A DNA stretch of 53,684 nucleotides from Collinsella sp. (GTDB taxonomy: Bacteria; Actinomycetota; Coriobacteriia; Coriobacteriales; Coriobacteriaceae): the NCBI GenBank assembly GCA_019414045.1, contig DXMW01000007.1:1-53684 (forward strand), read 5' to 3'. The notes below the pieces were generated by a model. It was not told the DNA's origin. It did not search any database and was given only the letters and a program-made list of their open reading frames with translations. Shown here in pieces: positions 16,139 through 24,068 of the stretch. The number at the start of each line of letters is the position of its first letter. Positions within the stretch are counted from its first letter, which is position 1. A program made the translations under genes and the position numbers.

Positions 16139-17605
16139 ATGAACGAAAACGAGCTGGCCGGTTTGCTCGAGTCTTTAAAGCGAATGGGTTCGGATGACCT
16201 TAGCGTCGAAGTAAAAGAGAGCGCCATGACGCTTTCCCGCGACGTATGGGAAACAGTCAGCGCTTTCGCAAACACCGCCGGCGGCATCATCGTACTCGGA
16301 GTGAGCGAGCGCGCGGGTTTTGTCCCAGTTGCAAACTTTGAGACCGAGAAAGTGCTCAACCAATTCGTGGCGGGCATGGGCGATGCCGGCGGTCGTGGAA
16401 AGCTGGCCAATCCGCCCAAATACACCATTGAGTGCGTGGAGCTCCAGGGCACCGTGGTTCTGGTCATCACGATTGAGGAGCTCGACCCGTCGAGCAAGCC
16501 TTGCTATGTCATAGAGCGGGGCGCTCAAGGTGGCAGCTACAAACGCATCGATGACAAAGATGTCCCGCTTTCGTCGACCGAGGTTTTGGCACTGTCGTCA
16601 TATGAACGGACGAGTCCTAGCGATCGCGATGCGGTGCCCGGTACGAGTGTGGGCGATCTCGACGAGTCGATGGTCGACCGCACGATAGAGCGTGCCTATT
16701 CGCTGACGCCTCGAGCGATGCGCGGTGCGGCGGACAAGAAGACAAAGATGGAGCGTCTGAATTTCCTCGACTTCCAGGGCAATGTTACCAAGGCCGGCCT
16801 CCTTGCCGCGGGCGTTTACCCTCAGCAGTTCTATCCCAAGCTCTTCATTGATGTGGCTGTCCACGTGGGAACTCAAAAGGGACTTGCGGGGCCACTAAGG
16901 TTTATGGACCGCACAGTCTGCGAGGGCACCCTAGGCGAGATGATTTCGGATGCCGTCGCAGCTGTCGCCAAAAACCTGCGCCGCATCTCGACCGTCCAAG
17001 GCGTCTCGCGTATCGACTCGCTGGAGATCCCCGAGGAGGTCCTGCGCGAGGCAGTCGCCAACGCGGTTATCCACAGGGAATACGGGGATCGGTTCTGTGG
17101 GCAATCGATCGCCGTCGACGTCTTTGACGATCGTGTCGAGGTGACGAATCCTGGCGGCCTTTACGGGGGAAAGACTCGAGAGAACTTGTTTGACGGCAGC
17201 TCCCGATGCCGTAACGCGACGCTCGTGAAACTCATGTCGATTGTCCCGCTTCCGGATGGCGCAGGTTCGCCGGCTGAGGGCAATGGCTCGGGCATCCCGA
17301 TGATGATCGATGCCATGCGCGCGCATGGTCTGGCCGAGCCCCTGTTCTGCCCGGGGTTCGATCGGTTCAAGGTCGTACTTTACCGTTCAAAGATCGAGCC
17401 GGTCGATCATGGCGGAGGCTTAATTGTGACGGCACTCAAACACTACGGCGAGCTGGGGACGCGTGAGCTGGCAAAACGCACGGGGCTTACAATTTCCCAG
17501 GTTAGGTCGCGCGTCAACGCGCTCATTGCTCAAGGCGAGCTTGAGCCCACGGCGCCGTCGACAAGCCGCAACCGCAAATATCGACTGTCAGAGCGCGTGG
17601 AATAA
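16139..17605 (+). CDS. AlbA_2 / HATPase_c_4 ATP-binding protein, putative regulator
   Basis: The 488-aa protein has an N-terminal AlbA_2 (Schlafen-type) domain (about residues 20-135; EVKES..., FANTAGGIIVLGV). A GHKL-type ATPase-like domain follows (about 250-430; EVLREAVANAVIHREYG with the N-box, then VEVTNPGGLYGG). A C-terminal winged-helix segment (about 435-488; ELGTRELAKRTGLTISQVRSRVNALIAQGEL) completes it. Such proteins are often annotated as transcriptional regulators, though their biochemical role is poorly known. The start at 16139 has AAGGGA 7 nt upstream; GTG 16133 is less likely. The array of about ten TGAGAGATAA motifs upstream suggests autoregulation. Some AlbA_2 proteins occur in phage-defence neighbourhoods, but no partner is clear here. 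Confidence 0.8.
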   Translation: MNENELAGLLESLKRMGSDDLSVEVKESAMTLSRDVWETVSAFANTAGGIIVLGVSERAGFVPVANFETEKVLNQFVAGMGDAGGRGKLANPPKYTIECVELQGTVVLVITIEELDPSSKPCYVIERGAQGGSYKRIDDKDVPLSSTEVLALSSYERTSPSDRDAVPGTSVGDLDESMVDRTIERAYSLTPRAMRGAADKKTKMERLNFLDFQGNVTKAGLLAAGVYPQQFYPKLFIDVAVHVGTQKGLAGPLRFMDRTVCEGTLGEMISDAVAAVAKNLRRISTVQGVSRIDSLEIPEEVLREAVANAVIHREYGDRFCGQSIAVDVFDDRVEVTNPGGLYGGKTRENLFDGSSRCRNATLVKLMSIVPLPDGAGSPAEGNGSGIPMMIDAMRAHGLAEPLFCPGFDRFKVVLYRSKIEPVDHGGGLIVTALKHYGELGTRELAKRTGLTISQVRSRVNALIAQGELEPTAPSTSRNRKYRLSERVE

Positions 17606-17610
17606 ATGCG

Positions 17611-17659
17611 TTAGTGGACGAGGCGACCCAATAATCGACCCTCGATTGGCGCCCACTAA
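17611..17659. terminator. Imperfect hairpin between convergent genes
   Basis: TTAGTGG (17611-17617) pairs with CCACTAA (17653-17659), with further interrupted pairing inside. It lies between the AlbA_2 gene and the minus-strand gene at 17706 and may serve both directions. Confidence 0.4.
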
Positions 17660-17705
17660 GGTAAAGCGGTTGTTGCCCAGTCGACGGTGATGCTAAAGAC
17701 TCGGC

Positions 17706-18197
17706 TTACGCCGGCATGGCCCCGAACCCGTCCATCAGGAACAGCCTGAGAACCAGCTTGATGACATTTCCCGGTTTGACTTCAGCCGTGCCAAAGACGT
17801 GGCGCTCGGCGAGCTCGCTGCAGTATGCGTAGATATCGCGGATAAGGTCCGCGCCCGAAAGCGTAAACATGTAGCCTGCGTCCGAAAGCGCATTGGGTGC
17901 GGCGGGCAACTTGGTCATGCGACAAAAGGTCAACAGGTCGGGCGCCATAGCGTCTTGGTAGCCAAGATGGCCGCCGTCTTCTTGTGCGGCGAGTTCCAGC
18001 TGGCGTACTCGATCCAGCGCCGCTGCCAGCACAAAGCTCGGTGTGGGCGCATTGACGTCTTCCGTGTTCGCCACGAGTTTGCCCGCCGCCTGTGTGACAA
18101 GCCAGGCGACCTCGCGCTGGCAACGCACGGCCTTGCGCGTAACCGGCTTGATGGACGAAGAAGAAACGCTCCCCTTAGGCGGATTCGAAGCAGCCAT
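17706..18197 (-). CDS. Hypothetical protein, 163 aa
   Basis: I do not recognise this protein. It has a Ser/Lys-rich start (about residues 1-22), a mostly helical middle with SFVLAAALDRVRQLELAAQEDGG, and a hydrophobic end (NVIKLVLRLFLMDGF). No signal peptide, clear membrane span or metal motif is visible. The ribosome site GGGAGGG sits 5 nt before the start. It is divergent from the gene at 18209, with starts 11 bp apart, so their promoters overlap each other's coding start. The coding potential is believable from codon use. Confidence 0.6.
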   Translation of the reverse strand: MAASNPPKGSVSSSSIKPVTRKAVRCQREVAWLVTQAAGKLVANTEDVNAPTPSFVLAAALDRVRQLELAAQEDGGHLGYQDAMAPDLLTFCRMTKLPAAPNALSDAGYMFTLSGADLIRDIYAYCSELAERHVFGTAEVKPGNVIKLVLRLFLMDGFGAMPA

Positions 18198-18208
18198 AAG
18201 ACCCTCCC

Positions 18209-18778
18209 ATGAACAATCCGGCCCAACAAGCCCGGATGAAACACGTGCTACATCAGTATACAGGGGAGTGGGGTAGCGGGGTACAAGCGCGCCAGCGGCA
18301 AACCGAGAGCATCAACAATGTGCCTCCGCTCTATTTGGACGATGGTACGTGGGTCATTAAGTACTCGGTTCAAGCGCCGGGTACCGTTGGTTTTCGAGAC
18401 CAGAATTACAACCGTAAAATGCTCAACTGCATGGAATGTGACGTCCCAGTCGGAGTCATATTTGCAACCGAGGTGGGCTATAAGGTGCTCGGCCTTGCGT
18501 TTGTTGAGCGGTTCGAGCCCGAAAACGGATGGTTTGTTCTGCACGGTCCTGTTCATAAAGGCGGACCGGACCCTCGTTTTGCGCCCGACATGAGTTATCT
18601 GAAGCACATACCCGTCGATATTGAGTTTGCCGGACAGGGTGCGACCGACGATGAAATTTGGCTTTGGCGGTCTTTTACGATCGTGCTGTTTGATCGGATC
18701 GCGTGGCGATGCAATCTCGCACACGCCTGCCGGTGCATGCTCTTCCTGATTTGTATAGCGAGAGGGGAGCGAACGTGA
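18209..18778 (+). CDS. Protein resembling the N-terminal domain of HNH restriction-like endonucleases, without HNH
   Basis: The 189-aa reading frame contains NVPPLYLDDGTWVIKYS...NRKMLNCMECDVPVGVIFATEVGYKVLGLAFVERF. That pattern resembles the substrate-side N-terminal domain found ahead of HNH nuclease domains in type IV/HNH restriction proteins. No HNH motif follows. The last 40 residues (IVLFDRIAWRCNLAHACRC...) look poorly conserved, so a C-terminal loss or frameshift is possible; the neighbouring +1 frame is closed by a TGA at 18691. The stop overlaps the next gene's GTG start (GTGA). Family assignment is weak. Confidence 0.5.
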   Translation: MNNPAQQARMKHVLHQYTGEWGSGVQARQRQTESINNVPPLYLDDGTWVIKYSVQAPGTVGFRDQNYNRKMLNCMECDVPVGVIFATEVGYKVLGLAFVERFEPENGWFVLHGPVHKGGPDPRFAPDMSYLKHIPVDIEFAGQGATDDEIWLWRSFTIVLFDRIAWRCNLAHACRCMLFLICIARGERT

Positions 18779-19059
18779 GCTGGCGAGGCGATATTGCGAT
18801 GGGGAAGTACGGAAAACTGCCGTGCGCCCTTATAGACAACAAAATGTTTCCGAGCGTAGAAGTTGATTGCGGGTCGTTTGTCGTCGCCTGTCCTTGCTGC
18901 GGCTCGCAAATACCGTGCCTCGACATTCGGTTCATCGATGCGTGCGACAGACTTAGCGACGAAGTGAGAAAACGGACAGGCGTTCATATGCCGGTGTATC
19001 AGGAGAAATGCCCTGTTTGTGGCCTCGATATCGTGTACGACGCCGGCGACGAGGGATAG
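18775..19059 (+). CDS. Small protein with two CxxC zinc-ribbon motifs
   Basis: The 94-aa protein carries CPCCG (near residue 42) and CPVCG (near 83), which together could bind one zinc as a zinc ribbon. The function is unknown. I choose GTG 18775 because GGGGAG lies 5 nt upstream and the GTGA overlap couples it to the preceding gene. An ATG at 18703 would overlap that gene by 76 bp without a good ribosome site. Confidence 0.6.
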   Translation: MSWRGDIAMGKYGKLPCALIDNKMFPSVEVDCGSFVVACPCCGSQIPCLDIRFIDACDRLSDEVRKRTGVHMPVYQEKCPVCGLDIVYDAGDEG

Positions 19060-19097
19060 GTGATGCGGAGGAGCTGGCTGTGAAGGTATCTCTGTCC

Positions 19098-19784
19098 CTA
19101 TAAATAAATCCCCTCACCGAGCTGCTTGTGGAACTTGGCGTGATGGTCGCGTGCCCAGGTAAAGAGCGCCTGGTCAAAGTCGGTGCGCGTGGCCGGGACG
19201 CCAAAGACGCCGGCAACTTCGACGCGTACAAACTCCAGTGCCGGCAGCTTGTTGATGGCAGTGAGGGCAAACGGGGACGAGGGCTCCTCGAACAGATAGC
19301 GGCTGCCTTGCAGCGTGTCGCAAATGGTGCACGTGTTGCCGAGCGACGGGGCTTTGGAGGCTCGCGCGCCTACGGGCTTGTAGCCGCAGCGCTTAGAAAG
19401 ATAGTCGCGGATCTCGCCCGGCACGCAGCCAAGAGCGGGCACGATGGCGAGTGCGTTGGCGTTGGCCGTGTCGATGGCAATGTGCCCGGCTTCGTTGGGC
19501 GCGTGCGCGATGGCGATGCTCTCGTCGTTATCGGTTCGATAGGGAATGCCGAAGGCCGCGACCGAGGTCTCTTTGTGACACTTCCAGCACTCGCGCTTGC
19601 CCAGTACTAGATATATATACGGCGCTGAGGGGTCGGATCGGTCAACACCGGGCAGCCACTCGGCAAAGGGCTCGGGGTTGACGCCGCTGGGTACATACCA
19701 GATCTTCTTGGTCCGGTCCCATTTGGCGCCCAGCGCTTTGGCTTCTTCTTTGTGCGAAAAGGGGACATCGAGCTCGGTGCGCAT
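19098..19784 (-). CDS. DUF5710-domain protein
   Basis: The 228-aa protein starts with a DUF5710-like module (LDVPFSHKEEAKALGAKWD, then KKIWYVPSG), which is also found in DNA primase- and topoisomerase-linked proteins. A middle part has CWKCHKE and later CTICD, a possible split zinc site. The C-terminal half is unrecognised. The start at 19784 has AAGGAG 5 nt upstream; the frame extends to 19820 without one. It converges with the zinc-ribbon gene with 38 bp between. Its role is unknown. Confidence 0.7.
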   Translation of the reverse strand: MRTELDVPFSHKEEAKALGAKWDRTKKIWYVPSGVNPEPFAEWLPGVDRSDPSAPYIYLVLGKRECWKCHKETSVAAFGIPYRTDNDESIAIAHAPNEAGHIAIDTANANALAIVPALGCVPGEIRDYLSKRCGYKPVGARASKAPSLGNTCTICDTLQGSRYLFEEPSSPFALTAINKLPALEFVRVEVAGVFGVPATRTDFDQALFTWARDHHAKFHKQLGEGIYL

Positions 19785-20071
19785 GGCGGCTCCTTGGTGC
19801 TGCAGGTGCGAGTGGCTCAAGGATACCGCAGGGCGCAGACATCGCGGCGTTTTGTTGAGAAGTTGCGGCGCGGACTGCTTGGTTACGCCGTTAGATAAAT
19901 TGGCAAGTAGATGGTCGGCTTTTGACCAGTTGGGCGGTTGGAGCAGCTTGCGGCGCAGTTTTGTGCCTGGCTATTGTTGATGTTGGGGTATTGAATATAT
20001 TTGGCTGCCATTCGTCAGGTGAATTGTTGTTACGTTGCGATGACGGTTGGAACTGCCAGCGGATTTAGCGA
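19785..20071. other. Intergenic stretch without a recognisable gene
   Basis: I see no supported gene, repeat or RNA in this stretch between the DUF5710 gene and the tRNA-Val terminator. Open frames here are short and lack ribosome sites. Confidence 0.5.
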
Positions 20072-20111
20072 CAAAAAACAAAACAGCCCAGAGGACATAG
20101 CCTCTGAGCTG
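20072..20111 (-). terminator. Terminator of the tRNA-Val transcript
   Basis: On the minus strand an 11-bp stem with one mismatch (20101-20111 with 20084-20094) is followed by TTTTGTTTTTT. Confidence 0.85.
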
Positions 20112-20119
20112 CGAACATT

Positions 20120-20194
20120 TGGTGGGCGTTAGAAGATTTGAACTTCTGACCTCTTCCGTGTCAGGGAAGCGCTCTCCCCCTGAGCTAAACGCCC
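20120..20194 (-). tRNA. tRNA-Val(GAC)
   Basis: The 75-nt cloverleaf folds fully: acceptor GGCGGT-type stem GGGCGTT/AACGCCC, D-arm GCTC/GAGC, anticodon stem CTTCC/GGAAG with loop CTGACAC (anticodon GAC), T-arm AGAAG/CTTCT, discriminator A and an encoded CCA. A promoter lies upstream and a terminator downstream, so it is a single-gene unit. Confidence 0.95.
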
Positions 20195-20223
20195 GATCAA
20201 GGGTGCGCAAGCGCGCAAGGGAT

Positions 20224-20252
20224 AATATAACGGAGCCTGAACTCGGTGGCAA
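20224..20252 (-). promoter_or_regulatory. Promoter of tRNA-Val
   Basis: On the minus strand TTGCCA (20252-20247) and TATATT (20229-20224) have a 17-bp spacer, 29 bp before the tRNA 5' end. Confidence 0.6.
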
Positions 20253-20483
20253 GAACATTTTTAAAAATCGCTTACATTGTGGAATTCGGGGGCTTTGTCA
20301 TATCCATTTCAAAAGAGCCTGCTGCCGCGATTTGACTGTCGCATAATGCAAGGCCATTGCGGTATCGAGCTATGGAAAGACGTCTGCGGAATTGTCCTAC
20401 CGATAAGCGGACAAGCCTCCAGCTGGTGCCTTCGCCGTGGTAAGGTAAGCCGAATTGTTTCCAGGCTGCTTCGAGGGAATGGA
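20253..20483 (+). other. Leader region of the EamA transporter gene
   Basis: The open frame that continues upstream of the transporter start to 20277 has no ribosome site and shows unlikely protein sequence, so I treat this as 5' leader. TTGACT at 20331 is a possible -35. I could not match the region to a riboswitch class. Confidence 0.35.
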
Positions 20484-21506
20484 ATGAGCAAAGAGCGTGT
20501 CGAGCAGGTCGAAGGCGCAGGGGCTTCGGTGCCGATGACCGATATATCGAACATTGATGTGCCCGAGGGCACCGATGAGCTCAGCCGTAGCACCCGCCGC
20601 GCTTGGCGCGACCGCCTCAACGACGCCCAGACGCGCAAGGTGATTACGGGTGTTTTAGCCACGCTGGTGGGCGGTTCGTTTTGGGGTTTCTCGGGCACCA
20701 GCGCGAGTTTTTTGTTCGATACCTACCATGTCGATACGCTGTGGCTTATGAGCATACGGCAGATTCTCGCCGGCCTGCTCTTTATGGCTGTGGTTGTCAC
20801 ACGCGACCGCGCACGCCTGATCAAGCTTTGGACGACGCCCGCCGATCGCAAACAGCTGCTGTTCTTTACCGCTTTTGGTCTGCTCTTTAACCAGTTTTGT
20901 TATCTTTCGGCCGTGCGCCTGACCAATGCCGGAACCGCAACGGTGCTCCAGTGCCTGCAACTGGTCATCATTATGGGTTACACCTGCGTGATTGACCATC
21001 GCATGCCTCGCGTGCGTGAGGCCGTTGGCATTGGGTTGGCCTTGGGCGGCACCTTTTTAATCGCTACCGGCGGCGACCCGACCAGCCTGAGCATATCGCC
21101 GCTTGGCCTGGTCGCAGGCCTTATGTGTGCGGTCAGCGCCACCTGCATGGCGGTGATTCCCGCCAAGATTCTGCCCGAATACGGTAGTCCTATTGTTACG
21201 GGCTCGGCTATGCTCACGGCGGGTGTCGTTTCGAGTGTCTTTGTGCAGCCGTGGGCTCATATGCCGGCCCTCGATGCTGCCGGCGTCGAAGCGCTCGCGG
21301 TGTTTGTGATCGTGGGCTCTTTCCTGGCGTATATGCTCTATATGGAGGGCGTCAAGGATATTGGCTCCGTACGCGCGAGTCTCATCGGAACTGTGGAGCC
21401 GGTCTCGGCAACCATTACCAGCGCCGTTATGCTGGGCACGGTGTTTTTGCCGACCGACCTGATTGGCTTTGCCATGATCATCGTGATGATGTTCCTGACG
21501 GTATAG
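20484..21506 (+). CDS. EamA/DMT-family transporter
   Basis: The 340-aa protein has a hydrophilic N-terminus (about 50 residues), then ten hydrophobic segments arranged as two EamA repeats. It shows family features such as GGSFWGFSGTSASFLF at the first helix and VEPVSATITSAVMLG near the last repeat. Members export metabolites or take up small organic molecules; the substrate is not predictable. The start at 20484 has GAGGG 6 nt upstream; a later ATG (MTDISN) is possible. The gene stands alone between the tRNA and the DUF4012 gene. A hairpin near 21534-21560 lies after the stop. Confidence 0.88.
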   Translation: MSKERVEQVEGAGASVPMTDISNIDVPEGTDELSRSTRRAWRDRLNDAQTRKVITGVLATLVGGSFWGFSGTSASFLFDTYHVDTLWLMSIRQILAGLLFMAVVVTRDRARLIKLWTTPADRKQLLFFTAFGLLFNQFCYLSAVRLTNAGTATVLQCLQLVIIMGYTCVIDHRMPRVREAVGIGLALGGTFLIATGGDPTSLSISPLGLVAGLMCAVSATCMAVIPAKILPEYGSPIVTGSAMLTAGVVSSVFVQPWAHMPALDAAGVEALAVFVIVGSFLAYMLYMEGVKDIGSVRASLIGTVEPVSATITSAVMLGTVFLPTDLIGFAMIIVMMFLTV

Positions 21507-21645
21507 CTCACGCCGCTGCCTAGACGGACGCGGTGTTGCACCACAATTCCGCGAATTGGTGCCTGCATCTGGAGTTTAACTGACGATGCCAAATATGTCA
21601 TAAACTAATAGCGTTATTGACTTTTAGTATTGTGAGGACTCCTCT

Positions 21646-23985
21646 ATGGCTGGTAACCACTTTAAGAACGGCGACGGCGAGCGCTCTGCAGTTCCGCCGC
21701 GTTCAAATGGGGCTGGAAACGCTGGCGTACCGGGTGGATCCAGCCAAAACGGTGCTGGCAACCGTACGTCTCCGAGCGAAACGGCGATGTTTGCCGCTCT
21801 GTACGAACAGTCTCAAAAGGCAAAACAGGCTGGTTGCGTAGGCAGGCAGGCATTTCCTGGCGGGGCGGGTTCTGCGGCTTCGTCGGCCGGGGTCCGTCCG
21901 GCGCCAACGGGTGGTGCGAATGTTGCCGGTCCCACTGCCCCCGCTAACAACGCAAATCGCGCCCACAACGCCAGCCCCATCAACTCTGCCAATCCCGCCA
22001 ATAGTGCTTCTTCTGCTGGAGACGCAGGGCTTACGGGTAACCTAGGCACCATCTATACGGGCGCTTCCGAAACCGGCACGTTTGCCCGTCTCAATGACGA
22101 CGGTGCCGAGTTTAAGGGTTCGGGCTCTAAAGAAGATTATTACGATTTTGGCTTGAACTACGGCGGCGATTCCTCGACGAGCCCGACCTCGAACGGCCTG
22201 GTTCGCCATCGCCATCGCAAAGGCGAGCGCAAGAAGCGCCGCGTTACAGCCGTTGTCGCTGCCATCGTCGCGGTGGTTCTTGTCGCGTTTGGCGTGAGCG
22301 GCTTCATGCTGCTTAACTCGGCAAAAACCGTGAAGAGTCAGGCAAAGGAAACTGTCGAGATTGTCGGTGGCCTTAAGGACAAGGTCACGTCGGGCGATTT
22401 TTCGACCCTGCCCGACGATGCGAAAAAGATCGACGAGCTCTGCAGCAGCATGAAGAAGGAGACCTCGAGCCCGGTGTGGACGATGGCTTCGTTCATCCCA
22501 GTGTACGGCAGCGACATTAACGCCGCCCGCACCATGGTCGACGCTCTGTCCGATGTTTCGAGCGGCGCGCTGGTTCCCATGGCCGACAATCTCGCCCAGG
22601 CAACGCCCGGCAAGCTGTTCCAGGACGGGACAATCAACGTGTCCGCGCTGCAGGCGGTCGCCGATTCGCTTTCCAGCAGCTCAAAGGTGTTCAAGAGCGC
22701 CAACGAAAAGATCCAGGGTATTGGCGATACGCATATCGCCCAGGTGACCGAGCTGGTCGATAAGGCAAAGGACGGCTTTGCCACCCTGGACGGTGCAGTC
22801 GACGCGGCGGAGAAGGTCGCTCCCGTTCTGCCCCAGATGCTCGGCGCCAACGGCCAGACGCGCAACTATCTTGTGTATGCCATGAACAACGTCGAGATCC
22901 GTGCTTGCGGCGGTTTTGGTGGTTCGCAGGGCCTGATTTCGGTTACCGATGGCCAGATGTCAATCGGCGACTTTGTTCCCCGCATTGGACTCAGTGAGGA
23001 CGAGGCGGTTGAGAGCGTCGACGAAGAGGACGAGGCACTGTTTGGTGACCACAGTAACCTGTACAACTCTGGTAACGCGTATTCGCCCGATTGGCCCCGC
23101 AACTCGCAGCGTGTCGCAGCCCTGTGGAAATCTCAATATGGCCAGGACGTTGACGGCGTCGTGGGTATCGACCCGGTGTTCCTGCAGTATCTGCTGGGCC
23201 TGGTCGGTAACGTGTCGCTGCCCGACGGAACGGTTGTCGACGGCACCAACGCCGCAAAGGTCCTCATGCACGATGTGTACTGGAACTATCCGGTCGAGGA
23301 GTCGGACGGCATCTTTGCATCCGTCGCCAGCGCTGCCTTCGACAAGATTCTCGGTGGCATCGGTGACGTCGACGTTACAAAGCTTGTCGGTGCATTCGAG
23401 CGCGGTGCCGAAGAGGGTCGTCTGATTGCGTGGATGAGAAACGATGATGAGCAGAACGCTATCAAGGAGATGAACATCGACGCCTCGCTGCCCGATCCGG
23501 ATGACCCAAGTGAAGATCCCGTTGCTGGTGTCTACTTTAACAACCTGAGCTTCTCCAAGCTCGACTGGTACCTGAATGTCGACACGCAGATTGGCCAGGG
23601 CATCAAGAACGGTGACGGCACGTGCTCGTATCGCATCACCGTTACCCTGACGAACATCATGACGCAGGAGGAGGCCGGCAAGCTGCCCGACTACGTCGCG
23701 GCGAGCGCGCCCGATGCCGCGCGCGACGACGAGCGTCTGAATGTCTCGTTGTTTGCCCCGACGGGCGGCAACATTACCGATCTGACCGTCGAGGGCACCC
23801 AGTTTGGTCTTGGCGCCGCTACGTGGCATGGAATCCCCTTCTATTCGGGCACCGTTGACCTGCATGCTGGCGAGACGACGACGATCACGTATACGCTGAC
23901 CACGTCAGCCGAGGCGGGGGACAAGCCGCTTACGCTGCGTCAGACTCCTACATGCCAGGCGGCTCGCGACAGCGCGTCGGCGTAG
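21646..23985 (+). CDS. DUF4012-domain membrane-anchored protein
   Basis: The 779-aa protein has a long low-complexity N-terminus rich in Asn, Ala, Gly and Ser (about residues 1-185), a basic stretch HRHRKGERKKRR, and one membrane segment (about 200-222). A large extracellular part follows, containing the DUF4012 region (NYLVYAMNNVEIRACGGFGG, then VDGVVGIDPVFLQYLLG). DUF4012 proteins are Gram-positive surface proteins, often near polysaccharide or cell-wall genes. Here glmM follows 83 bp downstream, which supports a cell-envelope role. A GAGG ribosome site precedes the start. The exact function is unknown. Confidence 0.82.
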   Translation: MAGNHFKNGDGERSAVPPRSNGAGNAGVPGGSSQNGAGNRTSPSETAMFAALYEQSQKAKQAGCVGRQAFPGGAGSAASSAGVRPAPTGGANVAGPTAPANNANRAHNASPINSANPANSASSAGDAGLTGNLGTIYTGASETGTFARLNDDGAEFKGSGSKEDYYDFGLNYGGDSSTSPTSNGLVRHRHRKGERKKRRVTAVVAAIVAVVLVAFGVSGFMLLNSAKTVKSQAKETVEIVGGLKDKVTSGDFSTLPDDAKKIDELCSSMKKETSSPVWTMASFIPVYGSDINAARTMVDALSDVSSGALVPMADNLAQATPGKLFQDGTINVSALQAVADSLSSSSKVFKSANEKIQGIGDTHIAQVTELVDKAKDGFATLDGAVDAAEKVAPVLPQMLGANGQTRNYLVYAMNNVEIRACGGFGGSQGLISVTDGQMSIGDFVPRIGLSEDEAVESVDEEDEALFGDHSNLYNSGNAYSPDWPRNSQRVAALWKSQYGQDVDGVVGIDPVFLQYLLGLVGNVSLPDGTVVDGTNAAKVLMHDVYWNYPVEESDGIFASVASAAFDKILGGIGDVDVTKLVGAFERGAEEGRLIAWMRNDDEQNAIKEMNIDASLPDPDDPSEDPVAGVYFNNLSFSKLDWYLNVDTQIGQGIKNGDGTCSYRITVTLTNIMTQEEAGKLPDYVAASAPDAARDDERLNVSLFAPTGGNITDLTVEGTQFGLGAATWHGIPFYSGTVDLHAGETTTITYTLTTSAEAGDKPLTLRQTPTCQAARDSASA

Positions 23986-24022
23986 GGTTTTTCTGGTAGC
24001 GCAGATAATCGAGTACCATTTT

Positions 24023-24056
24023 GGGGCGGACAGGCAATCTGTTCGCCCCTATTTTG
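24023..24056 (+). other. Hairpin in front of glmM
   Basis: An 11-bp stem with one G:T pair (24023-24033 with 24039-24049) followed by TATTTTG sits 12 bp upstream of the glmM start. It could terminate the DUF4012 transcript or attenuate glmM. A TACCAT at 24014-24019, with TTCTGG 17 bp upstream, may be a glmM promoter. Confidence 0.5.
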
Positions 24057-24068
24057 TAAGGAGAGCGC

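Noticed and set aside
18703..18774. ATG 18703 as the start of the zinc-ribbon gene
   Set aside because: It lacks a ribosome site and overlaps the upstream gene by 76 bp, while GTG 18775 has GGGGAG and a GTGA overlap.
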